DNA of 64,000 bases from Rouxiella badensis. GTDB taxonomy: Bacteria > Pseudomonadota > Gammaproteobacteria > Enterobacterales > Enterobacteriaceae. The DNA is taken from the NCBI GenBank assembly GCA_026967495.1, contig CP114060.1, forward strand, positions 1,302,001 through 1,366,000, in the 5' to 3' direction. Of the stretch, positions 28,931-38,519 are shown one piece after another. Positions within the stretch are counted from its first letter, which is position 1. Every line of letters starts with the position of its first letter. A program made the position numbers and the translations under genes. The notes under the pieces are model-generated. The model had not been told where the DNA came from. It ran no database searches and saw only the letters and a list, made by a program, of their open reading frames with translations.

Positions 28931-30285
28931 GTGGCCAATTACTCCCCCGTCGTTTTAAAAAGTTGTATCTGGCTTGTTCTGTTGGACTGCTTTTTAGCTC
29001 TGCCCAAGTATTGGCCGCAGATATGGGTCCATTCTCACCCGACTCTCCCTGGATGTTTGGTGACTGGGGCGGTGAACGTACTGCTCTGAAAGAACAAGGT
29101 ATTGATTTCCAAACAAACTACACGTCTGAGACAGGCAGCAACTTCTCGGGCGGTTATGATAAGCATACCACCGCACGCTATTCCGACCAGTGGCAGCTTG
29201 GGGTCGATCTTGACCTCGACAAGTTGTTGAACTGGAAAGACACCGAATTCCAGATGACCCTGACCAACCGTAATGGGCGCAACATCTCCAACGACACCGT
29301 TGGCGATCCGCGTACCGGCACACTGTCTTCTTCTCAGGAAGTTTGGGGCCGTGGTCAAACCACGCGTCTGACCCAGTTCTGGATCCGTCAAGGATACTTC
29401 AACGACACCCTCGATGTTAAAGCCGGTCGTGTGACCGTGGGTGAAGACTTCGACTCGCTAAACAGCAACTTCCAGAACCTTGCGCTGGGTAGTGGCCAGG
29501 CGGGTAACTGGCGCGGTGACCGTTGGTATAACTGGCCTGTTTCCCAGTGGGGCGGTCGCATCAAGCTGAACTTTACCCCTGAAATTTATACCGAAGTCGG
29601 TATCTATAATCAGAACCCTAAAAACTATGACACCGGTAACGGCTTCCGTCTGGATACTTCAGGTTCAATCGGTAACCTGATCCCGGTCGAAGTAGGCTGG
29701 AAACCAACGCTGGGTCCAGACAAGCTGCCGGGTAAATACGCGCTGGGTGCTTACTACAGCTCGACTAAGGGTGACGTTTACAGCAGCGGTTCTATCGTAA
29801 ACGGTAGCGAACAGTACAGCCGTGATGCCCACGCTTACGGCGGCTATGTGCTGGTGCAGCAACAGTTGACCTCGGTGGCTGGTGACAACACCCGTGGCCT
29901 GACGCTGACCGTACAAGGCGTGATGAACGACAAGAAAACCTCGAAAACTGACAACTATCAGTCTGTCGCGGTCACCTACAAAGGGATTTTCGACTCACGT
30001 CCTAAAGACGAGCTTGGCTTTGGCGTAGGCCGTATCCACGTGAACAGTGATTACACCGCGACTCAGCGCGATCAGGATGCTGCCAACGGTGTTGATAACT
30101 ACAACAACCCAACCTATCTGCCAGTGCAGAGCGGTTCTGAAGTTAACTACGAACTGTACTACGGTATTCAGGCGACAAACTGGCTGACAATCCGTCCTAA
30201 CCTGCAGTACGTTTCTGCCCCAGGCGCAGTGAGCCAGGTTAAAGATGCGTTTATCGGCGGCGTGATGGTTAACCTTGCTCTGTAA
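28931..30285 (+). CDS. OprB-family carbohydrate-selective outer-membrane porin (start region frame broken)
   Basis: The mature part has the OprB hallmarks: WMFGDWGGERTALKEQGID near its start, alternating beta-strand pattern, a conserved NGRNISNDTVGD loop and a strand ending in V-N-L-A-L with a hydrophobic C-terminal residue. Such porins pass glucose and other sugars. The open frame lacks a plausible start, but GTG at 28931 reads V-A-N-Y-S-P and then, with a sixth C added to the C-run at 28944-28948, R-R-F-K-K-L-Y-L-A-C and a good signal peptide ending V-L-A before A-D-M-G. Repaired length is about 451 residues. Not part of the E. coli order, so an insertion relative to it. Confidence 0.88.
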
Positions 30286-30312
30286 TCGATATCGATAGAC
30301 AACGTGTTACTG

Positions 30313-30342
30313 AAACGGGGCGCATCAAGCGCCCCGTTTTTT
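30313..30342 (+). terminator. Intrinsic terminator after the porin gene
   Basis: AAACGGGGCGC, loop ATCAA, GCGCCCCGTTTTTT. Also faces the convergent yhbQ. Confidence 0.88.
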
Positions 30343-30351
30343 ATGATGACT

Positions 30352-30684
30352 TCAGCCCGCCAGATAATCGGTAATGCTTTGCGGACCGTCCTGCACCAGC
30401 CGCTCTTTCTGCTTCTTACTCAATCGCTTAACCTGATACTCCAGCTTTGATGCCAGTGAACGATCGCCCGCGACGCAGTGAAAAACCAACCTGAGTTCAC
30501 CTTTTCCACGCAGGGATTTCGCCCCCTTGCCATTTTGATGCTGTTGCAGACGGCGCGCCACGTCGGTCGTTATTCCGGTATAAAGCATACCCGTCGCGGT
30601 ACGCAGTATATAGAGATACCAGTCATTGGCGGGCGGAGTATGAGGCAGGCTTTCCACGATAATTAAGCTACTCTGGTTCGTCAC
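30352..30684 (-). CDS. yhbQ: GIY-YIG nuclease-like protein YhbQ
   Basis: UPF0213 member with a GIY-YIG fold; a nuclease activity on DNA has been described for YhbQ-type proteins. The motif W-Y-L-Y-I-L-R-T-A..LYTGITTDVARRLQQH carries the family's Y-x-(8-10)-Y-T-G-I and Arg. GKGAKSLRGKGELRLVF follows. The product has 110 residues from GTG at 30684; the E. coli protein starts closer to the W-Y-L-Y block, so a GTG at about 30654 (M-E-S-L-P) is an alternative. No convincing Shine-Dalgarno decides between them. Confidence 0.93.
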   Translation of the reverse strand: MTNQSSLIIVESLPHTPPANDWYLYILRTATGMLYTGITTDVARRLQQHQNGKGAKSLRGKGELRLVFHCVAGDRSLASKLEYQVKRLSKKQKERLVQDGPQSITDYLAG

Positions 30685-30814
30685 AAAATATTCAGCAGAT
30701 TAACCCACAGCCATACCAATAAGTGAAGCAAAAACGCATGTTTAGCAACAGCGCAGACTGTTACTTGCCGGTCATCGCGCTAAAATAGAGCGAATTTTTC
30801 GCCAGGAGGCGGGT

Positions 30815-31252
30815 ATGAACGATCCCGATGATGTAAAACTTATTAGTCGTTATCTTAGCAAAAACCACGTGCTTGCACTCTGTGCTCACGCGGAGGGCGA
30901 CATCTGGAGCGCCAACTGCTTTTATGTGACGGACGTCGAACGTATGTGCCTGTATTTCATGACTGAGCTGAAGACACGCCATGGTTCACTGATGCATAAA
31001 AACCCTCAGGTCGTGGGCACTATTGCCACCCAGCCTAAGACTATCGCGCTTATCAAAGGCATTCAGTACAGCGGTACCGCGACGCTGCTTGAAGGGGAAG
31101 AGGATAAAGTCGGTCGCGCGCTCTACTGCAAACATTTCCCGGTAGCCATCGCCATGAAAGCGCCGGTTTGGCAGCTACAGTTGAATGAAATCAAGATGAC
31201 AGACAATACGCTAGGCTTTGGTAAAAAGCTGATGTGGAAGAGGGAAATATGA
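30815..31252 (+). CDS. yhbP: UPF0306 protein YhbP
   Basis: Pyridoxamine-phosphate-oxidase-like split-barrel protein of unknown function, probably flavin-binding by fold. The product has 145 residues and is close to E. coli YhbP: HVLALCAHAEGDIWSANCFYV, YFMTELKTRHGSLMHKNPQV and IKGIQYSGTATLLEGEE. AGGAGG lies upstream of the ATG. The stop overlaps the start of a LysR gene (ATGA), a neighbour not present at this place in E. coli. Confidence 0.95.
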   Translation: MNDPDDVKLISRYLSKNHVLALCAHAEGDIWSANCFYVTDVERMCLYFMTELKTRHGSLMHKNPQVVGTIATQPKTIALIKGIQYSGTATLLEGEEDKVGRALYCKHFPVAIAMKAPVWQLQLNEIKMTDNTLGFGKKLMWKREI

Positions 31253-32133
31253 TCAAACTGAAGCCGCTGAGTTATTTCAAAGCCGTCTTTGAACACGGGT
31301 CAATCTCGGCAGCTTCAGAGGTGTTGTTCATCGCCCAGCCGCCGTTGAGCAAGGCGCTGCATCAGCTTGAGGACGAGTGGGGTGTAAAGCTGTTTGATAG
31401 GTCTAGTCGCGGTATGGCGCCTACCGAGGCAGGCATGTATCTCTATCGGCGCGCCAGCGACCTGTTACAGCTTGCGACTGAAATCGATGAAGAGATGCAG
31501 GCGTTCGGTGAGGGCTCACGTGGCGTGGTGCGCATTGGCACGGTTTCGATGGGCATTCCGAAGGTTGCGGCGGTGGTGAAACTGCTCAAGTCTGAACATC
31601 CGCAGCTGACCTTCTCGTTGCATCAGGGGGATACCGGTTACCTGGAAGAGCTGCTTGAACGGCGTCGCATCGACCTCGCGTTGGTGCACCTGCCGCTTAC
31701 CACCAGCGATGAAGAGCTGTCTATTCAGCCGCTGGCGCGTTCGTGCTTTCGCGTCATGTGTCTCCCCGAGTCTTCTCTGGCACAGCATAAAACCGTGACC
31801 CTCGAGCAGCTTGCCGATTGTCCGTTGATACTAATGCGTCGCAAGTCGGGTTTCGGGGTATATGACAACGTGATGCAGTTTTTCAGCAAGGCGGGGCTAA
31901 AACCGCAGGTATTGGCGGATGCCTCAGATGTGCCGATGATGAAATATCTGGTCGAGCAGGGAATGGGCGTAGGACTGCTGCCGGTGCTGTCTGGCGAGAG
32001 TGAGTGGGACAACCTGCTGACGCTGCCCGTGCCGGAACTTGAGAGTGTTGCCGACGATCTGGTGTTGATTTACCGTTCGCACCATGAATTTAGCACCATG
32101 CTGCGAACGGTCATTAAGGCTTTTACGCCTTAG
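31249..32133 (+). CDS. LysR-type transcriptional regulator (candidate regulator of bsdBCD)
   Basis: The product has 294 residues from the ATG at 31249, which overlaps the yhbP stop and has GAGGGA upstream. The N-terminal winged helix-turn-helix reads LSYFKAVFEHGSISAASEVLFIAQPPLSKALHQLEDEWGVKLFDR (about 6-50). The effector-binding domain runs from about residue 90 (RGVVRIGTVSMGIPKV) to the end. It is convergent with the bsdDCB operon, its stop only four bases from that of bsdD. LysR proteins regulate bsd operons in other bacteria (BsdA in Bacillus), so control of the decarboxylase is a fair inference but not shown. Confidence 0.93.
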   Translation: MIKLKPLSYFKAVFEHGSISAASEVLFIAQPPLSKALHQLEDEWGVKLFDRSSRGMAPTEAGMYLYRRASDLLQLATEIDEEMQAFGEGSRGVVRIGTVSMGIPKVAAVVKLLKSEHPQLTFSLHQGDTGYLEELLERRRIDLALVHLPLTTSDEELSIQPLARSCFRVMCLPESSLAQHKTVTLEQLADCPLILMRRKSGFGVYDNVMQFFSKAGLKPQVLADASDVPMMKYLVEQGMGVGLLPVLSGESEWDNLLTLPVPELESVADDLVLIYRSHHEFSTMLRTVIKAFTP

Positions 32134-32136
32134 TCA

Positions 32137-32382
32137 TTAACCCTTAGTTTTCAATTCGGGAATGGCCGGCATCACGCCAAAATTCGCCATATCAGCCGGA
32201 GAGAATTTAAAGTTTGGGTTGTACTTCTTCGGATCGGTAATGAAGTCCGGTTCCGTACTGCGCCAGGTGAAGAAACAGGTTGGGCAATGGAACACCGTCC
32301 AGGCACCCTCGACCGGAGAATGACTCAGCGCCTCCGGGCCATTGGATTCACAGCGCGGACAAATTTCAGGATGTTGTTTCAT
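32137..32382 (-). CDS. bsdD: Non-oxidative hydroxyarylic acid decarboxylase subunit D
   Basis: The product has 81 residues. Two CxxC pairs (ICPRC and HCPTC) and the block YNPNFKFSPADMANFGVMP identify the small BsdD/ShdD/EcdD subunit that accompanies the UbiD-type subunit. Last gene of the bsdB-bsdC-bsdD unit, nine bases after bsdC. Confidence 0.93.
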   Translation of the reverse strand: MKQHPEICPRCESNGPEALSHSPVEGAWTVFHCPTCFFTWRSTEPDFITDPKKYNPNFKFSPADMANFGVMPAIPELKTKG

Positions 32383-32391
32383 GCGGCTTCC

Positions 32392-33861
32392 TTAGCTGTT
32401 GTTGACCTTGGAGGAGTCTTTTGCCTGAGACAGGCTGTTAACCTGCATCATATTGTGCAGCTTCTCAACCCAGTCATCGGTGGTAATAGGATCGCGCAGC
32501 TCCTGCGAGAAGTGCCCGTGTTCTTCCGGTGCTTTTGGCGTAGTGGCGTCAATGATCACTTTGCTGGTCATTCCGGCGGGTTGTGAAGCCGGATCAAGCG
32601 GCAGAATGGACAGCCCAGGCACCGTCACCAGGTCGTACTCAGGGTTAAACTTGGTCGACATTGCCCACATCACCTGCGGCAGGTTGAAGGGGTCGATAGT
32701 CTCATCCACCACAATCACCATCTTGGCGTAACCCAAACCGTGCGGAGTGGTCAGCACGCGCATACCCACGCCCTTCGCAAAGCCGCCGAAGCGCGTCTTG
32801 GTGGAAACAATCACCACCAGTCCGTGGGTATAAAGCGCATTGACCGCGACGACTTCCGGGAACGCTTCTTTCAGCTGCACGTAAAGCGGTGCACAGGTGT
32901 TGATGCCCATCATGTAGTCGATTTCGGTCCACGGCATGCCGAGGTACAGATGCTCGAACAGCGGATTTTTACGGTGTGACACCTTGGTGATTTCGACGAC
33001 CGGCATCTGACGGCCACCGGAATAGTGCCCGGTGAATTCACCAAACGGACCTTCTGCTTCGCGAACACGGGAAAGAATGCGGCCCTCGAGTACGAATTCG
33101 GAACCCCAAGGGACGTCCAGCCCGGTTAAGGCTGTTTTCACAATGGGATATGGCGTGCCGTTGAGTGCTCCGGCCATCGCATATTCCGACTGATTGTAAA
33201 GGATGGGCATAGCACCGACGGTGCTTATCATCGGGTCGTTGCCGATAGTGATGGCAATCGGCAGGTCTACGCCCAGCTCTTCGGCGCGTTGCAGGTGAAT
33301 CGCAATGTCATGTGCGGGGACCGGTTGCAGGCCGAGGTGTTTTTTGCCTTTGACTTCAATGCGGTAGATGCCTACGTTCTGACTGTCTTCGTTTTCTTTC
33401 CCTTCCAGAGAAGGGTCACGCGAGACTACGCTGGCTTTATCGATGTAGAAGCCGCCGTCACCGTGGTTAAGTCTGAACAGCGGCAGGATATCGAACAGGT
33501 TAATGTCGTCCTCAATCACCACTTCCTGCCACGGCGCGCTGTCACGATGCTCAACTTCACCGGGATAATTCTGATAGCGCCGAACAAACTCGAAAAACTG
33601 CTGTTTCAGCGGGGTGTTTTTCGGCATGTCCATGGCGATTGCCAAATTTGGCCAGGATCCGTGGACGTTCATGGCAATGCGTGCGTCATGATATCCAAGG
33701 ATATTTTCGAACAATAACGCCGGTGACTTGTCGCCCAGTTTTGCGGCAGCGCAGGCGGCGGCAGAGATATCGGGTTCAGGTTTTACCTGTTCTTCAATTC
33801 TCAGCAGCTGCTGCTGTTCGTCGAGCGCGTCAAGATAACTGCGTAAATCATGGAATGGCAT
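32392..33861 (-). CDS. bsdC: Non-oxidative hydroxyarylic acid decarboxylase subunit C (UbiD family)
   Basis: Prenylated-FMN-dependent decarboxylase of phenolic acids such as 4-hydroxybenzoate, vanillate or gallate type substrates; the exact substrate cannot be read from the sequence. The product has 489 residues. Landmarks are MPFHDLRSYLDALDEQ, NVGIYRIEVKGKKHLGLQ, EGPFGEFTGHYSGGRQMPVVE (holding the conserved Glu of the active site) and LTTPHGLGYAKMVIVVDE. It lies six bases downstream of the UbiX-type gene that supplies the cofactor. Confidence 0.95.
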   Translation of the reverse strand: MPFHDLRSYLDALDEQQQLLRIEEQVKPEPDISAAACAAAKLGDKSPALLFENILGYHDARIAMNVHGSWPNLAIAMDMPKNTPLKQQFFEFVRRYQNYPGEVEHRDSAPWQEVVIEDDINLFDILPLFRLNHGDGGFYIDKASVVSRDPSLEGKENEDSQNVGIYRIEVKGKKHLGLQPVPAHDIAIHLQRAEELGVDLPIAITIGNDPMISTVGAMPILYNQSEYAMAGALNGTPYPIVKTALTGLDVPWGSEFVLEGRILSRVREAEGPFGEFTGHYSGGRQMPVVEITKVSHRKNPLFEHLYLGMPWTEIDYMMGINTCAPLYVQLKEAFPEVVAVNALYTHGLVVIVSTKTRFGGFAKGVGMRVLTTPHGLGYAKMVIVVDETIDPFNLPQVMWAMSTKFNPEYDLVTVPGLSILPLDPASQPAGMTSKVIIDATTPKAPEEHGHFSQELRDPITTDDWVEKLHNMMQVNSLSQAKDSSKVNNS

Positions 33862-33866
33862 GGTTA

Positions 33867-34439
33867 TTACTCCTTATGACCCAGTCCTTCCCAGCGTTTG
33901 GCTGCCGGGTGAGACAGATGAAATTGGTCGAGAATCCTTACGGCGAGATGATCCAGAATTTGCGAAATTGACTCGGGATTGTTGTAGAAAGCGGGAGTCG
34001 GCGGGAAGATAACGGCGCCCATATTGCTGAGGTGCAGCATGTTCTCCAGGTGGATAGAGTTAAGAGGCGTCTCTCGGGTGACCATCAACAGCGTTCTGCG
34101 TTCTTTCAGCATCACGTCGGCGGCGCGGGCAATCAGGTTCTCGGCAAAGCCCATGCGGATAGCGGCCAGCGTCTTCATGCTGCACGGCACGATAACCATG
34201 CCTTCAACCTGAAACGATCCGCTCGACACGGTCGCACCCTGATTGCGCGGATCGTGAACCACGTCGGCCATGGCACAGAGATCGCGATAGCTCATGCCGC
34301 ATTCCTGCTGGAGCGTGGTTTTTGCCCACTGCGAGACAATCAGATGGATTTCCACCTCCATTTCGCGCAGAAACTGCAGCACGCGAACCGCCAAAGGTGC
34401 GCCGGTGGCGCCCGTTACCCCAACAATAATTCTCTTCAT
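33867..34439 (-). CDS. bsdB: UbiX-family flavin prenyltransferase (decarboxylase subunit B)
   Basis: Attaches a dimethylallyl group to FMN to make the prenyl-FMN cofactor of UbiD-type enzymes. The product has 190 residues. The flavin site shows GVTGATGAPLAVRVLQFL at the N terminus, then SSGSFQVEGMVIVPCSMKTLAAI, and RTLLMVTRETPLNSIHLENM holds the conserved Arg and Glu. Close to E. coli Pad1/EcdB. First gene of the bsd unit. Confidence 0.95.
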   Translation of the reverse strand: MKRIIVGVTGATGAPLAVRVLQFLREMEVEIHLIVSQWAKTTLQQECGMSYRDLCAMADVVHDPRNQGATVSSGSFQVEGMVIVPCSMKTLAAIRMGFAENLIARAADVMLKERRTLLMVTRETPLNSIHLENMLHLSNMGAVIFPPTPAFYNNPESISQILDHLAVRILDQFHLSHPAAKRWEGLGHKE

Positions 34440-34648
34440 GGTTCCTCCCGCTTTTTTTCATTATCTGGGGGAGGAGGGGATTGGAAAATGACTTAAAAGG
34501 AAGGGGGTATAGCTTTTATGTATACGCATTCAAGCGGAGGGATTACGCATTTTTTGCCCAATCGCTCGGGCGGGAGAGGAGGAAAAGACGCTATTGTTTA
34601 TGCTAATGTATAAGCAAAAACGCCTGATTTTCCCCGAGGATCGCGCGA

Positions 34649-35264
34649 CTAGAGATACTTCTCCACAAAGCTGTCCAAATCCCTGAATTCTGGCATTCTC
34701 TCCTGCAACGTCTCATGGCTCCAGTTCCACCACTGGCTGCGCTCGATCCTTTCGATCAGCGAGTCTTCAAAACGCATGCCGATCTTTTTGGCCGCTACGC
34801 CCGCGACTATTGAGAAAGGTTCAACGTCTTTGGTCACCACCGCCGAGGATCCTATGACCGCGCCATTGCCTACGGTGACCCCGGGCATGATCACCGCGTT
34901 ATGGCCAATCCAGACATCATGGCCCACGGTGACTGCGTGTTCACGGCGCCAGTTAAAGAAGTCGTTATCGTCTTCGCCTAATCCATAGGCCGAACTGCGA
35001 TAGGTGAAATGGTGCTGGGCGATGCGCTGATAGGTAGGGTGGTTGCCTGGATTGATGCGCACATAGGTGGCAATCGAAACAAATTTACCTATCGTGGCAT
35101 AGTGAATCTGGTTATGGCCGGCGGTATAGGAGTAATCACCGACCTCGACTTCTTCAAAGACCGCGTCGTCGCCCAGATGTACGTACTGGCCTAAACGAGT
35201 CTGTTTGAGGCTCGACGTTGTTGCCTATTTTCGGGTCACTCGGCGTTGCGTTTGCAAGCGTCAT
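34649..35264 (-). CDS. Hexapeptide-repeat acetyltransferase of the phosphonate operon (frame broken by 1 nt)
   Basis: Left-handed beta-helix transferase of the kind often found at the end of phn operons (phosphonate metabolism hexapeptide transferase family). The ATG at 35264 overlaps the phnN stop (ATGA). The reading runs M-T-L-A-N-A-T-P-S-D to N-N-V-E, then shifts. Correcting GAGCCTC (plus strand 35207-35213) to GAGCTC gives E-L-K-Q-T-R-L-G-Q-Y and continues into AVFEEVEVGDYSYTAGHNQI and the long downstream frame with VTVGHDVWIGHNAVIMPGVTVGNGAVIG. Repaired length is 204 residues. The acceptor is unknown; acetylation of aminoalkylphosphonates is one possibility, by analogy with PhnO. Confidence 0.87.
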
Positions 35265-35863
35265 AAAGCGTTATCCTGTGCGCAGACAATGGGGTGTTCT
35301 GGAGGCGGAAAGGTGCAGACCGCCTGTTCGGTAAGCAGCGTGAGCAGATCGGCCAGAGTGTCTTGCAGGCGTCCATCGTTGTTCAGCCGACGGCATTCGG
35401 CAGGCAGGCCGTGCTGATACTCGGCAGCACGTTGCAGGCGCTGCTGAATCTCCAGCGGCGTTTCGCGGCCGCGCAGCGCGAGCCGTTCGGCGAGCACCTC
35501 GCCCGAAACGTGCAGATAAACCGGCAGCAGCGCCGCGCCATAGCGAGCCACGGCCTCGGCCAGGTGCGCCCGAGAACCGTTCACGACCACGGTGAACCCA
35601 CGCTGCATCCACAGATCAATCTCGACCCCGAGCGCATAGTGAGTCTGATGCGCCTGCCAGTCGAGTGCGAACAGCCGGTGGGCCTTACGCTGCTGAAACT
35701 CATCCAGACTGAGCGCGATGTGATTCTCCGCACCGGCGTGCGCCGGGCGGGTAATGTAGCGATGTGCCACCAGCAACCCGAGCGGGGTTATATTTCGCAG
35801 TGCGTCCAGCAGGCTGTCTTTGCCCGATCCCGATGCACCCATGACGTAAACAAGCTTAGCCAT
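35261..35863 (-). CDS. phnN: Ribose 1,5-bisphosphate phosphokinase PhnN
   Basis: Phosphorylates ribose 1,5-bisphosphate to PRPP, the last step of the C-P lyase route. The product has 200 residues. The P-loop reads MGASGSGKDSLLDALR (about 9-24), followed by the guanylate-kinase-like block VAHRYITRPAHAGAENHIALSLDEF. The ATG at 35863 overlaps the phnM stop by one base. Near-maximal compactness of the operon continues here. Confidence 0.95.
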   Translation of the reverse strand: MAKLVYVMGASGSGKDSLLDALRNITPLGLLVAHRYITRPAHAGAENHIALSLDEFQQRKAHRLFALDWQAHQTHYALGVEIDLWMQRGFTVVVNGSRAHLAEAVARYGAALLPVYLHVSGEVLAERLALRGRETPLEIQQRLQRAAEYQHGLPAECRRLNNDGRLQDTLADLLTLLTEQAVCTFPPPEHPIVCAQDNAL

Positions 35864-36999
35864 CAGAATACCTGTATTCCCTGACGCCAGACGTTTTGCA
35901 CATAGTGATGATGGTCATGCGCTCTTGCCAACACCAGATCGGCGCGCTTACCTTCTGCAATCACTCCCCTGTCCTGCAATCCCAAGGCTTTCGCCGGATT
36001 ACGCGTGACCAATGCCACCGCCTGCGACATGCTAAAGGCATTGTCCTCATCGTTGGCGATGCGGAACACTGCGTCCATCAGGCTGGCGGGATAATAGTCT
36101 GAAGAAAGAATATCAAGCAGGCCCAGCGACGCCAGATGTTTTGCCGCCACGTTGCCAGAATGCGAGCCGCCGCGCACGATATTTGGCGCCCCCATCAACA
36201 CTTGCAGTCCTTCTGCGTGCGAGGCCCGAGCGGCGTCTTCGGTGGTTGGGAATTCGGCAATCACGCTGCCCAACGCTTTGGATTCATTGACGTGTTCTGC
36301 CGTCGCATCGTCATGACTCGCCAGGGCAATACCTCTCTCGCGGCAGTGCGCGGCAATCGCCATGCGGTTTGGCTGTGCCCAACGCAGCGAGTTGGCGATT
36401 TGCGCGGCCTGAAACTCTTCCATCTGCTCGTCGTTAAGCTGATATTTTCCCTGATAGTATTCACGATACTTTTGCGGCGTCGCAAATTGGCGCTGGCCCG
36501 GCGAGTGGTCCATCAATGAGACCAGCGAGACGCCCGGCTTGTGCATCAGCTCTTCGAACAGCGGCAGCGTGGAGGAGTGCGGCAGTTCACAGCGCAGATG
36601 CAAGCGGTGCTCGGCGCGGTTCAATCCGGCCTGTTGGCTGTTGATCACTGCGTCGATCATCTTTTGCAGATTCTCGAGCCGATGGCCACCGTCGCGCACG
36701 TCGCCGACCGCAACGGCGTCGAGCACTGTCGTTATCCCGCTCGCCACCATCAGCGCATCATGGCTGCTCATTGCCGAATGCGCTGGCCAGTCAACCTTCG
36801 GACGCGGTGTGAAAAACTTATCCAGATTGTCGGTATGCAGCTCGACAAAACCGGGCATCAGCCAGCCGCCTTCAGCGTCGAGCGCCTGCGGCAGATGACT
36901 CGGATTATCGGTAAAAGACCTAATCACGCCCTCTTGGATCTCAATCGATCCCCTGACGGTTTCTTCGGGCAGAACCAGATTGACGTTATTGATAATCAT
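35863..36999 (-). CDS. phnM: Alpha-D-ribose 1-methylphosphonate 5-triphosphate diphosphatase PhnM
   Basis: Amidohydrolase-fold enzyme that removes pyrophosphate from the ribose-alkylphosphonate triphosphate to give the C-P lyase substrate. The product has 378 residues. MPGFVELHTDNLDKFFTPRP takes the place of the usual HxH metal site, and LMDHSPGQRQF, ALASHDDATAEHV and LDILSSDYYPASLMDAVF are family landmarks. It overlaps phnL by four bases. Confidence 0.96.
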   Translation of the reverse strand: MIINNVNLVLPEETVRGSIEIQEGVIRSFTDNPSHLPQALDAEGGWLMPGFVELHTDNLDKFFTPRPKVDWPAHSAMSSHDALMVASGITTVLDAVAVGDVRDGGHRLENLQKMIDAVINSQQAGLNRAEHRLHLRCELPHSSTLPLFEELMHKPGVSLVSLMDHSPGQRQFATPQKYREYYQGKYQLNDEQMEEFQAAQIANSLRWAQPNRMAIAAHCRERGIALASHDDATAEHVNESKALGSVIAEFPTTEDAARASHAEGLQVLMGAPNIVRGGSHSGNVAAKHLASLGLLDILSSDYYPASLMDAVFRIANDEDNAFSMSQAVALVTRNPAKALGLQDRGVIAEGKRADLVLARAHDHHHYVQNVWRQGIQVF

Positions 37000-37706
37000 G
37001 CCAAATTCTCCGCATTAGCCTGTTCTGGGGTCATCACGTGAAGCCGGTCAGCCACGCGCTCACGCACATCTTCATCGTGGAAAATACCCACCACGGCGGC
37101 ACCGCGCGCCTTGGCTTTTTCAATCAGTGTCACCACCGCTGCACGATTGGTCGCATCCAGCGAAGCGGTAGGTTCGTCGAGCAGCAGCACCGGATAATCA
37201 ACGATAAAGCCGCGTGCAATATTGACTCGCTGTTGCTCACCTCCTGAGAAGGTTGACGGTGCGAGCTGCCACAGGCGCTCCGGCACGTTCAGATGCTGCA
37301 ATAGTTCACCGGCGCGTTGCTCGGCCTCCGCCTTGCCAATGCCCAATTCAACCAGCGGCTGCATCACCAGATTCAGCGCACTGATGCGCGGAATGACGCG
37401 CAGGAACTGGCTGACCCAGCCCAGGGTGTGGCGGCGCACGTCGAGAATTTCTCGGGCCTGCGCGCTAACCATATCGACCCACTGCTCTTGATGTTTCACC
37501 CAGATATGGCCGCTGTCCGGCAGATAATTGCCGTAGAGTGAGCGCAGGAGAGTCGATTTTCCGCTGCCCGAACGGCCGTGCAGCACCACGCATTCCCCTG
37601 CGTTAACCTCGAGGCTGACGTTGTGAAACACCGGCAGTTTTATCCCTTGCTGGTTATGTAATACGAAAGTCTTACTTAATTTTTCGACCCGGAGTCTGGT
37701 TGTCAT
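36996..37706 (-). CDS. phnL: C-P lyase system ABC-type ATPase PhnL
   Basis: ABC-like ATPase needed with PhnGHI for joining phosphonate to ribose from ATP; not a transporter component. The product has 236 residues. Walker A is GRSGSGKST (about 43-51), the signature STFSGGEQQRVNIARG (about 156-171) and Walker B VLLLDEPTASLD. The next gene upstream, phnK, ends 24 bases before its start. Confidence 0.95.
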   Translation of the reverse strand: MTTRLRVEKLSKTFVLHNQQGIKLPVFHNVSLEVNAGECVVLHGRSGSGKSTLLRSLYGNYLPDSGHIWVKHQEQWVDMVSAQAREILDVRRHTLGWVSQFLRVIPRISALNLVMQPLVELGIGKAEAEQRAGELLQHLNVPERLWQLAPSTFSGGEQQRVNIARGFIVDYPVLLLDEPTASLDATNRAAVVTLIEKAKARGAAVVGIFHDEDVRERVADRLHVMTPEQANAENLA

Positions 37707-37730
37707 AGTGTTATCACTCTCTTGGGGTTC

Positions 37731-38519
37731 CTAGGATAAAACGGATGAAACGAGTAGCTGGGTATAAGGGTGATGTGGGTCATCGAGCACCCGATCGGTC
37801 AACCCGCTTTCTACGACCTGGCCTTGCTTCATCACCAGCAGGCGGTGGGCCAGCAGACGTGCTACGCCCAGGTCGTGGGTCACAATCACTACCGCCAGCT
37901 GCATCTCGACCACCAGCGTGCGCAGCAAGTCCAGCAGGCGTGCCTGTACGGATACGTCTAGCCCGCCGGTCGGCTCATCCATAAACACCAAACGAGGATG
38001 GGTCACTAGATTGCGGGCGATTTGCAAACGCTGTTGCATACCGCCCGAGAAGGTGGTCGGCAGGTCATCGAGGCGTGAAATCGGGATCTCGACGTCTTCC
38101 AGCCACTTGCCGGCTTCCTGACGAATGCGGGCATAGTTGCGTTCACCGATAGCCATCAGGCGTTCGCCGATATTGCCTCCGGCAGACACCTGGCGACGCA
38201 GGCCGTCCATCGGATGCTGGTGAACTACGCCCCAGTCGGTACGCAGCAGGCGACGACGATCGCTTTCCGGCATCTGATAAAGCGACTGCGCGTGCTGCAC
38301 GCCGTTGTTGTAAATCACCTGACCCTGCTGAGGGGCCAGGCGCGCGGAGATGCTCTGTAACAGCGTGGTTTTACCCGAGCCGGACTCGCCGACAATGCCC
38401 AGCACTTCGCCGGGATAGAGCTGAAACGACACGTCGCTGAAGCCTTTTCCCGGCGCATAAAGGTGGGTCAGGTTCTCAACGGAAAGCAGCGGCGTGGCAG
38501 AAGCGTTGACCGGATTCAT
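37731..38519 (-). CDS. phnK: C-P lyase system ABC-type ATPase PhnK
   Basis: ABC-type ATPase that binds the PhnGHIJ core complex on PhnJ. The product has 262 residues. Walker A is GESGSGKTT (about 45-53), signature TTFSGGMQQRLQIARN, Walker B LVFMDEPTGGLD. It overlaps the phnJ stop by four bases (ATGA). A ten-residue N-terminal extension compared with E. coli (M-N-P-V-N-A-S-A-T) is present. Confidence 0.95.
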   Translation of the reverse strand: MNPVNASATPLLSVENLTHLYAPGKGFSDVSFQLYPGEVLGIVGESGSGKTTLLQSISARLAPQQGQVIYNNGVQHAQSLYQMPESDRRRLLRTDWGVVHQHPMDGLRRQVSAGGNIGERLMAIGERNYARIRQEAGKWLEDVEIPISRLDDLPTTFSGGMQQRLQIARNLVTHPRLVFMDEPTGGLDVSVQARLLDLLRTLVVEMQLAVVIVTHDLGVARLLAHRLLVMKQGQVVESGLTDRVLDDPHHPYTQLLVSSVLS

